This document shows, piece by piece, positions 10,086 through 19,610 of a stretch of DNA of 64,000 nucleotides. A model generated the notes under the pieces. It saw only the letters and a program-made list of their open reading frames with translations, did no database searches and had not been told where the DNA came from. Origin of the DNA: Planctomycetota bacterium (lineage in GTDB: Bacteria; Planctomycetota; Planctomycetia; Pirellulales; Pirellulaceae); assembly GCA_963204965.1 (NCBI GenBank), contig CAUJKA010000201.1, positions 39,068 to 103,067 of the forward strand, in the 5' to 3' direction. The position numbers and the translations under genes are program-made. The first letter of the stretch is position 1, and each line of letters opens with the position of its first letter.

Positions 10086-10201
10086 ACGGTACACCGCGAT
10101 CTAGGCATTGCCAACGGTACTACAATTACTCTATAGCTTACTCCTCGTCCGCTACCTTCATTTGGCCATCCGCGTTAGAGCACGTTCAGTTAAGAGAATC
10201 C

Positions 10202-10735
10202 ATGTCGAACAATTCAGCCGCCAACAATTCAACCGCCAGCAACCACCCTGCCCCCAGCCAATTCCGAGTGCAACTGCAGAAGGAACAGCTTGTCTTTAGC
10301 TCTGCTCACTTCATCACGTTCGCTGGTGATATCTGTGAGTGCCTGCATGGTCACAACTACGGCTTAAAAGCTGAGGTCGCGGGACCAGTCGACGAAAATC
10401 AGTACGTGGTCGACTTTATTGCTTTTCGCGACACTCTGGCTGAGATCGTCAAACGACTGGATCACCACGTCCTGCTTCCAACGCTACACCCGTTGATTAA
10501 GGTCGAAGTCGCCGGTCACGAAGTCGTAACAACCTTTCGAACTAAGCGTTGGGTTTTTCCCGTCGAGGACTGCATGCTACTTCCCATCGGCAACACGACT
10601 GCCGAGCTTATTGCGTGGTGGATCGCTGGTGAAGTCCACATGAAGCTTAAGTCGAAAGTCCAGAATCTCGATTGGCTGGAGGTATCGGTCGACGAGAATC
10701 ACGGCCAATGGGGCGTCTGTCGAATCAATTGGTAG
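10202..10735 (+). CDS. 6-pyruvoyl-tetrahydropterin synthase / 6-carboxytetrahydropterin synthase-like (QueD family)
   Basis: A 177-residue PTPS/QueD-family enzyme. Zinc ligands are the His of FSSAHF and both His of HGHNYG; the catalytic Cys sits four residues before HGH (CECLHGH), matching CxxxHGH. The C-terminal VSVDENHG supplies the pterin-anchoring Glu region. The first 20 residues are a Ser/Asn-rich tail. Family members convert 7,8-dihydroneopterin triphosphate; which product forms cannot be told from sequence. No queuosine genes are nearby, but the window encodes methanopterin-dependent enzymes (34-39 kb), so a role in pterin cofactor synthesis is an alternative I cannot test here. Confidence 0.85.
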   Translation: MSNNSAANNSTASNHPAPSQFRVQLQKEQLVFSSAHFITFAGDICECLHGHNYGLKAEVAGPVDENQYVVDFIAFRDTLAEIVKRLDHHVLLPTLHPLIKVEVAGHEVVTTFRTKRWVFPVEDCMLLPIGNTTAELIAWWIAGEVHMKLKSKVQNLDWLEVSVDENHGQWGVCRINW

Positions 10736-10926
10736 ATTCGCTACGATCGTTCTTCTCGATTTATGTTCCGCTGGACTGTAGAGTTCTCTCAAAAAGCTGG
10801 CACTCGACACAACTTCAACAATCCAATGGCCGATTGACTTAGGAGCATTCCCATTTTTGACGAGTGTTCCGGAGACCTTCTTGGTTACGGTTCCAGTTGA
10901 GACAAGCTTGTTGCAGTTGAAAGCGA

Positions 10927-11937
10927 ATGAACTTGTATAACGATAGCGATGGTGTTCGAAAGGCAGCCATCCTGCTGATGAGCATGGAGGAGGAGCATGC
11001 TGTTCATGTACTCTCTCTCTTGCCCAGAAGTTATGTCGAGAAGGTCTCGATCGCCATCGCGCAGCTCGATATGGTTTCGACTGGCGAGCAAGAAGTTGTC
11101 ATAAACGAATTCCTGCAGACTCGACCCAGCGCCATCGCGCCAAGTTCGGGCGGTATTGATAAAGCCAAGAACCTAGTCAAAAAAGCGCTGGGTAAAGATG
11201 CCGCAGACATGCTGAGCGTCTTACAGCAAACGCTGGAATCTTTGCCGTTTGGCTTCTTGCGAAAAGCCGATGCACAGAACATTCTCACATTCTTGATCGA
11301 AGAGCATCCGCAGACTATCGCGATGGTGCTTAGCTACCTGCCTCCACCTCTCGCTGCGGGCGTCTTGGGCGGCTTACCAGCGGCTCGTCAATTGGCCGTA
11401 ATTGAACGCATCGCAGAGATGGAGCAGACTAGTCCAGAAGCCGTCGAAGAGGTTGAGCGAGCTCTAAATACACGCATGGCCTTGTTCATGACTCAGGCCT
11501 TCCAAAAGGTCGGCGGTATTTCGGCTGTTGCTGAGATCCTGAACGTTAGCGATCGAGCCACTGAACGAAACATCTTCGACGGACTGGCCAAAGGCAAAGC
11601 CGAGCTGGTCGACGAGATTCGCCGCTTGATGTTCGTGTTCGAAGACATCTCCAAGCTGGGCGACAAGGACATTCAAACGATTTTGAAGAATGTCGAGACC
11701 AGTCAATGGGCATTGGCGCTCAAAGGTGCCAGCCAAGCGATGCAAGAAAAGGTTCTAGGCAACCTTTCGCAACGCGCAGCCGATATGCTCAAAGAAGAGA
11801 TGGGCTTCCTGGGCAAGGTCAAGCTGAGCGAAGTCGAAGCGATGCAACAGCGCATCGTCGACGTTGTTCGCAGCTTGGAAGACTCTGGTCAGATCGCTCG
11901 ACCAAGCGGCGATCAGACCGAAGAGTTCGTCAGTTAG
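10927..11937 (+). CDS. fliG: Flagellar motor switch protein FliG
   Basis: A 336-residue FliG, part of the C-ring that couples MotA/MotB to rotation and switching. The N-terminal domain begins GVRKAAILLMSM; the middle domain has the EHPQTIA motif (126-132) with the conserved hydrophobic LSYLPP; the C-terminal domain holds the charged helix DEIRRLMFVFEDI that contacts the stator. Length is normal. No other flagellar genes are nearby, so it is an orphan in this window, a frequent arrangement in planctomycetes. It ends four bases before the stop of the convergent metalloprotease gene. Confidence 0.95.
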   Translation: MNLYNDSDGVRKAAILLMSMEEEHAVHVLSLLPRSYVEKVSIAIAQLDMVSTGEQEVVINEFLQTRPSAIAPSSGGIDKAKNLVKKALGKDAADMLSVLQQTLESLPFGFLRKADAQNILTFLIEEHPQTIAMVLSYLPPPLAAGVLGGLPAARQLAVIERIAEMEQTSPEAVEEVERALNTRMALFMTQAFQKVGGISAVAEILNVSDRATERNIFDGLAKGKAELVDEIRRLMFVFEDISKLGDKDIQTILKNVETSQWALALKGASQAMQEKVLGNLSQRAADMLKEEMGFLGKVKLSEVEAMQQRIVDVVRSLEDSGQIARPSGDQTEEFVS

Positions 11938-11941
11938 ACTC

Positions 11942-14900
11942 CTACCGTCGTCGACGCGTTGTCGACTCTTCTTCCAGTTGCGAGTAGGCCAGATACCACA
12001 GATCGCTTCCGGCCGAATCTTCTGATCCGGTCAAGGATGCATCCCCTGCCTGCGATTGCTCGCCTTCGCCACCGTTTCCTGACTGCGAGTTCAGTAGGTT
12101 GATCACTCGCAGCGCATCGGATGCCGACAAGAAGTTGTCGCCGGATGTGTCGATGTCTGGAGCATTCAATTGATCGAAGGGTCTTGGCGTTGAAAGCGAT
12201 CGATTGATATTCGTATCATTCAAACGATTGATAATCTGCAATGCATCGGAGGCTGTGATTTGTCCGTCTCGGGTCACATCCAAGGGGTTGAGCGGATTCT
12301 GCCATGCGTTGGCTGAAACGATCATTACGTCTGCGTTGATATCCGAGAAGCTTGTGCTATCAGACTGATCGACAACTCGTATCGGGACGCTCAATGTCTG
12401 ACCAACTTGGCTGGCCGACAGGATCTGATCAGGCTTGAGAGCCAGTCGTCCGTTGCGAATTTCAAACCGAGGATCTGTAGTGCTGAAGGTATAACCGCTC
12501 GCCGATGGATCTTGGTCTTGGACAACGAAACTTGATGTCACTACAGCGCCAAGTCGCTGAGGGTAGATCGACAACGTAGCCAAACCGCTCGGACGATCAT
12601 TCACATTCGTCAAACGTATCGGTACTGTGCCTGTGATTACGCTACCACCAGGGATCGTTTCTTCGACTTGAACTTCAAACGAATAGTTCGTGTTGGACTC
12701 GAAGTTGAAGCGACTTGCTGGTGTAACAAATACATTGCCCGTCGCGGAATCAAGGCTGATCCAATCGACGAATCCGCCCGCGACATCAAGCAGAGTATAC
12801 TTCAATGGATTTCCATCCAAATCCGTAACTTTCACTTTGCCAACTAAGGTTGCTGTGCTGATGTTCTCTGGGAAGACCAACTGCTGGCCGCTGTCGAACT
12901 CAGGCATAAAGAAGTTCGCTGGCAGGACGTTGATAATGTACTGAGCGGTGGTGCTGTAGCCTGGTGTGCCGTTATCGTAGGCTTCAACAAAGACCTTGTA
13001 CTGCGACTTCAGATCGATATCCGCCGTTGTTGCCAGCTTGAGTTCGCCGGATTGAGCGTCAACAGTAAAGGCCGAGGTGTCACCGCTGTGCAATCGGTAA
13101 CGGACTGTTTGTTGCGTGTCGCCATCGATTGCTTGTAGGAGGTCGATCACCGTGCCCGAAGCAGTTCCATCGATAATTGTATAGGATTCGCTGATCAGTC
13201 GTGGGATGAATTCATTAACGTCTTCTGTCTTGATGATCACATCCAAGTCGGTCGACAGCGGCGGCGAGCCTACGTCAATCGCTCGGAAGGTCACCAGAAT
13301 CTGCCTGTCACTTGCGGTTTCAAAATCTAAAGGCGAGTTCAAGAAGACTTCGCCGTCACGAACAACAAACCGCGGATCGGAAGATGTCCAGAAAATTGCG
13401 TCTCCATCCGGATCAAAGCCGTTGACCAAGCCAATCCGATTTCCAGATGTATTCTCTTTGATCGTACCGCCTGTAAACCTGAGCTGAGTCGGCGGATCGT
13501 TGACGTTGATCACATCGATGATGACCGGGATGGTTGCCTTGAGTCCACCAGGATCTTTGACTGTCAAAGTCAGTGAAAGACTTCGCACATCGAAGCTTCC
13601 TGGCGTGCCTTCAAACTGAGCGGCCGCCGAATTGACTCGCAGCCAAAGCGGCAACGGACTTCCATCGCTTTGAATCGCGCTGTATTCGAGGCTGGTATCG
13701 TCGATATCGATCACCGCGGAAGCAGGGATCACTCCAACCAGCGGTTGATCCTGTGTCACTGAATATCGAAGCTCGGGCACTTGAGGACGCGGAGCGTCAT
13801 TGACGGGCGTTACTTCAAGCGAAAGATCGGAGGCAACCATTGCCACTGGCGAGTCGGGGCCTCTTAGCGCGGGCGGTAGATTGATCAACCCGCTGGCAAC
13901 ACTGAATGCGCCTGAGTATGTCTCGTCGATCGCTAAAACTTTAAGCGGAGTCACAAAGCCAAAAAAGTCCGTGCCCGGCAGGAACCGCAACCGAGCGTTG
14001 AGCCCTAGAGCAAGTCGAGTATTGTCGCTTACAGCGGGAAGGCTCTGCCATGGACCGTTCTGCGCAAACGCAATCTGCCAAACGCCTTCCGATGCTGGCG
14101 TGTTGTTTTGCGAGATCGCGATTCCTCGCAAGCTTGCACCGGGATCGGGATCGCTGAAGCTGCCGCTGAAGATTTCAGCTACAGTTTGTCCCTCAGGATT
14201 TCTCGAATCTTCAGCGACTGGCTTCATCGTCGCGCTTTGAAGCGAGGGAGCGTCATTGAGTGGAACAACAGTGATGGCCACATCGCTAAATCCGGTCAAT
14301 GCTCCCTTGGTGAGTTGGAAGCGAACGCTGCGCGGCGTGGTGTCTGGTGCGTTTCCCAGAGCTTCAAAGGTAATGCTCTGTACCATCTTCTCAATCGACA
14401 GAGCCGTCGCGTTAGCGGTGAAGTTCCATCGCAATTGAGTGTTGGATGTCAGTGAACGAGTCGCAATAGTCTGAGCTCCGTCCAAGACAGCTCCGGCATT
14501 CTCAGTTAGCCCCGTCAGTGTAGGATCAAACCGGATGCGGTCCGTGGCTCCAGGTGCGGGGCTGATGGAAACTTCCAATTGGCTAGTACTGTAGTCTCCT
14601 GGAACTCCATCGAACACGGTGGCTGAACTGGCAACTTGAACTGGAGCTGTATCTTCGGTGTAGGTTACCGAACCGTTAGGTAAAATCAGCCCCAGCGCGA
14701 CGGGCAGCGTTCCTGTTACCAAGTACTGGCCCAAGCTCGCGTAATCGGTATAGCCTGTTGGTGGATTGACCCTGGGCGTACCAAAGCCAACTCCATCTAG
14801 GGCAACGTAGTAAGTTCCGGCAGCCAGTTGTAGGTTGGTAAAGCTGGCTCGTAATCCAGTCGGATCCGAGACCGCAACAACAGCACCGGTAGAATCGTAC

Positions 14901-16204
14901 AGCGTCGCTTGGATATCCAGGTTCGTGCCTTGATTCTGAGACCAACTATTTCCGTAGAACGAGTCTTCGTTGGTTTGAGCAAACGAAGTTGCTGAAGTAC
15001 GAACAAATGTTTGCGTCACATAAGGATCAAAGGTCAGGTTGACTGTGCCTGCTCCAGTCTGAAAGCGAAACACATCGATGTCGTTGGTCGTGCTAATCAC
15101 GCCAAACTGTGAAACATTGGCGATCGCATTGGCATAGTCGATCGTTTGGCTGAGATAAGTTGCCGACGTCAGTATGTTCGCTTCGGGGTCGGGGACATAG
15201 GTGAAGCCGTTCTGCGTCGTAATGACTTGAAGGTCATCAGGTCCGCTTCCGTAGTTGGCATCGGTGGCTCCATTGTTTGCTCCAAAATAGATTCCGTTAT
15301 CCCATGTCGTAACATTCTGATAATATCCGCCGACTCCCATAATCGGCCCCCAACCGTTTTCACCCGAACCGTGACCGTTGTAATAGGCTTGGTTGGGTTG
15401 GGTTGGATGCTGATCCGTAGTGCCATCGTGAGAAAGACCTAAGGAGTGTCCTACTTCGTGGCTGGCAGCTCCAGCGGCCGCGACCTCTGACATATTGAAG
15501 ACGTAGCAAGGTGTATCCGTTGCGCCTGGGGTGTTGTAGCCCCAGTTGAAACTGTTGATGTAGGCGACGCCGCCAGACCCTGGCGTCGGAAAGTCGTCCG
15601 GTGTGAAGACAACGCGAATGCCCCAGCGATCATCGTTCCCACCAGTGTTTACTAAGGCCGCTTCGCCCGGATCTTCTGTCGTCACATTGACGTCGAAGGC
15701 AGCAAAGTCGGTTGCCACTCGCTGCCAAACACCTTGAATGCGTCGCAATTCAGCATTCGAAAATGCCGCTCCGTCGCCATCTACGTCCCAAGCTGGTGAG
15801 ATAATCGGATCCCGACCGCGCGACTGATTCCATGGTGTGCCGCGGGCTGAGAAACCGTCAAAGTCAAGATAGATCGTCTTCGTGGCTGAGGGGCGGCTGT
15901 GGAGGAAAAATGTATCGGCAAGCGAAAGGATGTAGTCCTCTTTGGAACCAGTGCCCGAGCTTGGCGTTTGCTCGCTGTTGTAGTCTGCGTAGTGTTCCCG
16001 ATCGGCGGCGACTAGATCTGCGGGTTCTTTGGGGATGCTGCCAATGACTAATTCACTATTGGCCAAGTCACCAGCCATCATTTCCCGGCGTTCCAAAAGT
16101 TCGGTCTTTAGAGCTCTACGAAAGCGAGTTTGTTGTTGCTTTGGGACACGCTTTAGACTGGAAACTGGCCGTTTTGGCATCGGGGCTACCCTCTCCACAT
16201 GCAT
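11942..16204 (-). CDS. Giant secreted metalloprotease-like protein with cadherin-type repeats and dockerin
   Basis: A 1,420-residue extracellular protein. N-terminal basic stretch then LLERREMMAG (36-45), the planctomycete N-terminal sorting motif. A zinc metallopeptidase domain follows (about 105-340) with HEVGHSLGLSHDG (249-261), an HExxHxxGxxHD metzincin signature. Next comes a region like a bacterial pre-peptidase C-terminal domain (about 345-495), then repeated Ig/cadherin-like modules with DxND and LxVKDPGG patterns to about residue 1270. Near the C-terminus two EF-hand-like dockerin segments are visible (DVTRDGQITASDALQIINRL and DIDTSGDNFLSASDALRVIN). Probably surface attached or cohesin bound. 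A second ATG at 16180 is possible. Converges on fliG. Confidence 0.88.
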   Translation of the reverse strand: MHVERVAPMPKRPVSSLKRVPKQQQTRFRRALKTELLERREMMAGDLANSELVIGSIPKEPADLVAADREHYADYNSEQTPSSGTGSKEDYILSLADTFFLHSRPSATKTIYLDFDGFSARGTPWNQSRGRDPIISPAWDVDGDGAAFSNAELRRIQGVWQRVATDFAAFDVNVTTEDPGEAALVNTGGNDDRWGIRVVFTPDDFPTPGSGGVAYINSFNWGYNTPGATDTPCYVFNMSEVAAAGAASHEVGHSLGLSHDGTTDQHPTQPNQAYYNGHGSGENGWGPIMGVGGYYQNVTTWDNGIYFGANNGATDANYGSGPDDLQVITTQNGFTYVPDPEANILTSATYLSQTIDYANAIANVSQFGVISTTNDIDVFRFQTGAGTVNLTFDPYVTQTFVRTSATSFAQTNEDSFYGNSWSQNQGTNLDIQATLYDSTGAVVAVSDPTGLRASFTNLQLAAGTYYVALDGVGFGTPRVNPPTGYTDYASLGQYLVTGTLPVALGLILPNGSVTYTEDTAPVQVASSATVFDGVPGDYSTSQLEVSISPAPGATDRIRFDPTLTGLTENAGAVLDGAQTIATRSLTSNTQLRWNFTANATALSIEKMVQSITFEALGNAPDTTPRSVRFQLTKGALTGFSDVAITVVPLNDAPSLQSATMKPVAEDSRNPEGQTVAEIFSGSFSDPDPGASLRGIAISQNNTPASEGVWQIAFAQNGPWQSLPAVSDNTRLALGLNARLRFLPGTDFFGFVTPLKVLAIDETYSGAFSVASGLINLPPALRGPDSPVAMVASDLSLEVTPVNDAPRPQVPELRYSVTQDQPLVGVIPASAVIDIDDTSLEYSAIQSDGSPLPLWLRVNSAAAQFEGTPGSFDVRSLSLTLTVKDPGGLKATIPVIIDVINVNDPPTQLRFTGGTIKENTSGNRIGLVNGFDPDGDAIFWTSSDPRFVVRDGEVFLNSPLDFETASDRQILVTFRAIDVGSPPLSTDLDVIIKTEDVNEFIPRLISESYTIIDGTASGTVIDLLQAIDGDTQQTVRYRLHSGDTSAFTVDAQSGELKLATTADIDLKSQYKVFVEAYDNGTPGYSTTAQYIINVLPANFFMPEFDSGQQLVFPENISTATLVGKVKVTDLDGNPLKYTLLDVAGGFVDWISLDSATGNVFVTPASRFNFESNTNYSFEVQVEETIPGGSVITGTVPIRLTNVNDRPSGLATLSIYPQRLGAVVTSSFVVQDQDPSASGYTFSTTDPRFEIRNGRLALKPDQILSASQVGQTLSVPIRVVDQSDSTSFSDINADVMIVSANAWQNPLNPLDVTRDGQITASDALQIINRLNDTNINRSLSTPRPFDQLNAPDIDTSGDNFLSASDALRVINLLNSQSGNGGEGEQSQAGDASLTGSEDSAGSDLWYLAYSQLEEESTTRRRR

Positions 16205-16542
16205 CTCATGGACTCGAACATTCTCACGAAGTCGGAATACTCTACGCTAGCAGGAATTTTATGAACTTCAATCTTGACTGGCGGTCAGAAGCAAGTTCAT
16301 ACCAAAATGGCTGCGGCGGCGAGCAAATGAGCCCAAAACTGCGGCTCATCCCGGAGTGTGGTACAGCTTGCGAACAAGCTGAAGAGATGTCAAGCGAAGT
16401 GTGCCAGAGTAGCAGGCACACTCCGTGTGCCGTCCGCTGCTTTCCATTGAAGCGGTATTCGAATTTCCGCTGTAGTCGGACCGACTCTGGGATCGGCTTT
16501 CAGCAGTATTGGGATTCGCCAGAGTTCCTCGCCGCTGAATAG
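16205..16542. other. Gene-free stretch with a hairpin repeat
   Basis: About 340 bases between the giant protease start and the next gene's stop. Apart from the hairpin repeat at 16399-16431 no gene or RNA is apparent; open frames here encode the low-complexity, repeat-derived pattern SRHTPCAVR, which I regard as spurious. Confidence 0.5.
16399..16431. repeat. Hairpin repeat, GGCACAC-TCC-GTGTGCC
   Basis: A perfect 7-bp stem with a three-base TCC loop (16415-16431) preceded ten bases upstream by another copy of the right arm (GTGTGCC at 16399-16405). Two alternative hairpins can therefore form. From memory, this motif recurs between genes in planctomycete genomes and gives rise to false proteins containing RHTPCAVR. 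It shares its TCC loop with the hairpins near 27.5 kb. Confidence 0.7.
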
Positions 16543-16998
16543 CTACGGCTGCATTAGATGCACGGCTAGCAACAAAAGCCAAATCGACGAGAGAATTATC
16601 ACAGAAGCCAAGGTCAGACGAACCCAGATCTTTGTGGATGGGCTGGCCCAAACCTGATGGTGAACCGGATTGGCAATAGCCTGTAACATGCGTTGTCGAT
16701 GGCGGGGCTCGTCGGCCAGCACTGCACGCGATGGCTCCATCAATCCAAACTGGACTGAGAAATCCAAAGATCCATACAAACGGTGCTTTTTGCCGACAGG
16801 ATCAACACCCATGGCTTCAAAGAACCAAACCTGCCGACCGAACGATGTATCCGACTCTTCATTGAGAAAGACGCATCGAAGCGATTCCACGCGAGATTCT
16901 TCGGGGCAGAAGTCTCGACGTAAGAGTGCACTGCGAGCTTGGTCTGTAACGGCTCGCCAAACCTCTTTTGAGAACTGGTAGAAAGTTGTTTCAGTCAT
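16543..16998 (-). CDS. Hypothetical protein with C-terminal membrane anchor
   Basis: A 151-residue protein starting at the ATG MTETTFYQFS (16998); an upstream start at 17079 would add 27 unlikely residues. The soluble N-terminal part has mixed helices; the last 27 residues form one transmembrane helix (LASVIILSSIWLLLLAV), so it is tail-anchored. No recognised domain. Upstream lies about 475 bases with no convincing gene. Confidence 0.55.
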   Translation of the reverse strand: MTETTFYQFSKEVWRAVTDQARSALLRRDFCPEESRVESLRCVFLNEESDTSFGRQVWFFEAMGVDPVGKKHRLYGSLDFSVQFGLMEPSRAVLADEPRHRQRMLQAIANPVHHQVWASPSTKIWVRLTLASVIILSSIWLLLLAVHLMQP

Positions 16999-17475
16999 CC
17001 ATGCACCCCTACACAAATAACCAACCTTGCGGCAGATAAACACCCTACAACTCTTGCTATTGGCTAACCGCAGCACCAATACACTATAACCAACCGGCTA
17101 AGAATTTCCTCTATTGTAAGCAAGAACACAATAGCGCTCTTAGGCCAAAACACTTCGCTCTCTCTACCCACCGGCAGCCGACCTCACAGCCTAACCACTC
17201 GCAGGTATGGCTTCGCGAAACCCTGACTGGGCTCTGCCAATGGCGTAACCGCTGCCTATAGCTAGCGAAAACACCACTGCAATTGGACGATGCCCGCCTT
17301 AGCTCCAGCATGTTGACTCGACTGAAACGGCAGTCTGACTCGTCGAGAAACCCTACCGTAAATCTCGACAACTTTGAATCAAAAGATCCACCGAAAGTTT
17401 CCCGCAGACACGACCTTGGCTCAAAATACCTTGGCCACTTGTTTGTCGCTTCGAGCGTTTCCTCTTCAAAAATCG
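16999..17475. other. Intergenic stretch without identified content
   Basis: A minus-strand open frame at 17111-17479 has a Cys/Arg/Ser-rich composition, no recognisable domain and no ribosome site, and is not called. No RNA gene or strong hairpin noticed. Confidence 0.4.
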
Positions 17476-18615
17476 TCACAACGAAAGTGTCAATCCGCAG
17501 TAAAGAGACGAGTAAAGGATGCTGTCATTGCGAAGTCGGGAGACTCCAGTTTGCAAGTTGCTTACTTCAATTTGACTAGCTGGCCGCAACCCAGACGTAA
17601 TGCCTAGCAACTGCGCACCGAGACTTAGTCGCAGTCGTTGATTGACAACCCAACCCACTTCCGACTTAGCCTCAGTCAAAGTCATCAGTCTGGCAGCGTG
17701 AGCTCCCAGTCGATCGACCGACCCGACGATGCCGGCGACTCGAGTTTCACTTTCGCCCCAGGCTGGACCAAGTCCAAAGGTGAATCGATTGCGCCAGTGG
17801 AGTCGCTTGCCTAGGTTTCCGAATTGAACTCCTATCTGAAACAAGGGAGCATTTACTTTGGTATTGGTTCTCCAGGATGGACCTAGCGTGACTGTTTCAA
17901 AGGCAAGTTCATCGCTGTGGTGCCACCAACGAAGGCCGGCCATTGCAAACACACTTGGGTTGCCTCGCAAAAGCATGTTGAATTGTCCATTCATCAACAG
18001 CGAGTCTCGCGATACGCTTGATGTTGCCAAGGGAAAGCTCACCGCTGGTATTGTCAGAAAGCGGTTCGTTCCAGCGTATAGGTTCTGCTCTTGGTCTTCA
18101 GCGAAATCAAGGATCAATTCGGTTCCTATACGATCCAAAGATTGATGTCTCGCGGCAAAGTGAAAGCCGTGCGTTCCTTGCCATTGAAGATCTCGAGTCC
18201 TAGCCAACGAATTGCCTGTGACTAAATTGCGATTCAACTTGCTTTCGAAGAACCACTGAGAATTCGCTTCAAACTCCCACAAGGGAATTGGCTCTTGATC
18301 GGCGAACGAAGCCTTGGTGTGAGTTGTTGCTACTCCCTTGGCCCATAGCCCACAATATCCGACAAATCCTAGGATCAGGGAACCTGCTAACTCTTCTCCG
18401 ATACCTGGTTCTTCACGGTCGTAATCCTCAACATGCCAGTTAGGCGAAGGCGATGAAGAAGGCTGAGTTTGCGGAGCATAAGATGGCAACTCTTCTTCTA
18501 CGAAGCTCCCTAAGGGCGAGTCACCACTTTGTGCATGCAGTGGTTGTGCCAGAGCCAACCCTAGCAGGGCAAGTATGCACAAAGCAACCGAAAAGCGGTA
18601 TTGCTGACAAAGCAT
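17476..18615 (-). CDS. Exported outer-membrane-like protein
   Basis: A 379-residue protein with a signal peptide (about residues 1-30, ending PLHAQ). After a Pro/Ser linker the sequence alternates polar and apolar residues with many aromatic and Gly-rich strands, such as WFFESKLNRN, ELILDFAE and GLRWWHH, ending in a strand with terminal LTLSL. This fits a beta-barrel outer-membrane protein, and planctomycete families with this shape have no assigned function. ATG at 18615 is preferred over a TTG at 18630. Confidence 0.6.
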   Translation of the reverse strand: MLCQQYRFSVALCILALLGLALAQPLHAQSGDSPLGSFVEEELPSYAPQTQPSSSPSPNWHVEDYDREEPGIGEELAGSLILGFVGYCGLWAKGVATTHTKASFADQEPIPLWEFEANSQWFFESKLNRNLVTGNSLARTRDLQWQGTHGFHFAARHQSLDRIGTELILDFAEDQEQNLYAGTNRFLTIPAVSFPLATSSVSRDSLLMNGQFNMLLRGNPSVFAMAGLRWWHHSDELAFETVTLGPSWRTNTKVNAPLFQIGVQFGNLGKRLHWRNRFTFGLGPAWGESETRVAGIVGSVDRLGAHAARLMTLTEAKSEVGWVVNQRLRLSLGAQLLGITSGLRPASQIEVSNLQTGVSRLRNDSILYSSLYCGLTLSL

Positions 18616-18708
18616 AAGATCTCTTCGCAATTTCCACTACAAAAAGCAAGTTTGCGAAGTTGATTCGTAGTAGATTCGCGCTGTCGTCGCAACCCCAAAG
18701 CTACGGTT

Positions 18709-19371
18709 TCAGCTTGCTCGAAGCTTGCCTTGCTGGTTGGCTTGCCAGATCTTGCCTGAGTTAACGTCCAGAGCAGTCAACCAACCGCCACCGTAACAGA
18801 AGGTGTCGATGCAAATCAGATGACCAACGTCAAAGATCTGTCCGCCTCGATCATGCGTGTGCCCGACAATGGCTCGTTTGCCAGACATGTGAGGACCAGG
18901 AGTCGACTCGGTCAGCTTCAACCAGCGCAGATGGAAGATGCCTTGCTTGTCCAACGGTAGCGCAGGATCGTAGTTGGCGTGAATGAAGATATGCTGGTCG
19001 GTCTCGTAATAGTTCACCATCGATTTGAAGAACTCGTGGTGCGACTCGGGGATCACTTTCAAATCGCCTATGAAACCGTACGAGTCCAAAGTATCGACTC
19101 CACCAAACTGCAGCCAGCGATGTGGCGGCAGCTTCTCTCGAAGGACGTTCAGCATCATCTCTTCGTGATTGCCCTGAATTGCAACCAGTTTGCATTGCTT
19201 GGAGTAGCCGATCAGGTCGTCGATCACACCCTTGGAATCAGGACCTCTATCGACGTAGTCCCCCAGGGTGACAATCGTATCGTCGCCGGTGGGTGCGATC
19301 GCTGTCCAAATTGCCCCTAGAGCAGCTCGGCATCCGTGAATGTCACCAATGGCAATTAGTCGTCCTGTCAT
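18709..19371 (-). CDS. PPP-family serine/threonine protein phosphatase / metallophosphoesterase
   Basis: A 220-residue calcineurin-like phosphatase of the bacterial PPP group (PrpA/PrpE-like). Metal and catalytic motifs are intact: GDIHG (9-13), GDYVDRGPDS (37-46), GNHE (67-70) and the later HANYDP and VGHTHDRGG histidines. Length is typical. It is divergent from a Ser/Thr kinase (start 19611), with 239 bases between, which suggests but does not prove that they act on shared substrates. A diadenosine tetraphosphatase activity is a possible alternative for this fold. Confidence 0.88.
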   Translation of the reverse strand: MTGRLIAIGDIHGCRAALGAIWTAIAPTGDDTIVTLGDYVDRGPDSKGVIDDLIGYSKQCKLVAIQGNHEEMMLNVLREKLPPHRWLQFGGVDTLDSYGFIGDLKVIPESHHEFFKSMVNYYETDQHIFIHANYDPALPLDKQGIFHLRWLKLTESTPGPHMSGKRAIVGHTHDRGGQIFDVGHLICIDTFCYGGGWLTALDVNSGKIWQANQQGKLRAS

Positions 19372-19610
19372 CTCGCTCTACTGTGTATAATCGGGCTTTG
19401 CGGTCGAAACCGAGAATTGTCGTCACAATCAAGAAAACTACAACGCTTGAATGTGGAAACTCCCCGGTGGGGCCATAATACTAATCAGTTTAGTCGGCTG
19501 ATTGAAGAAATCTCGATAACTCACCCCCCGTACATTTCGAAAGAAATGGGTTGAGGCGGTCTCAGTAGCAGCCGTTTTTAGGACAACCCGCAACGTAGAG
19601 GCAAAGACCT

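Noticed and set aside
16141..16542. 133-residue open frame with SRHTPCAVR
   Set aside because: Overlaps the protease gene and derives from the hairpin repeat, a known source of false planctomycete proteins.
17111..17479. 122-residue minus-strand open frame
   Set aside because: Cys/Arg/Ser-rich, no domain, no ribosome site; best left as intergenic.
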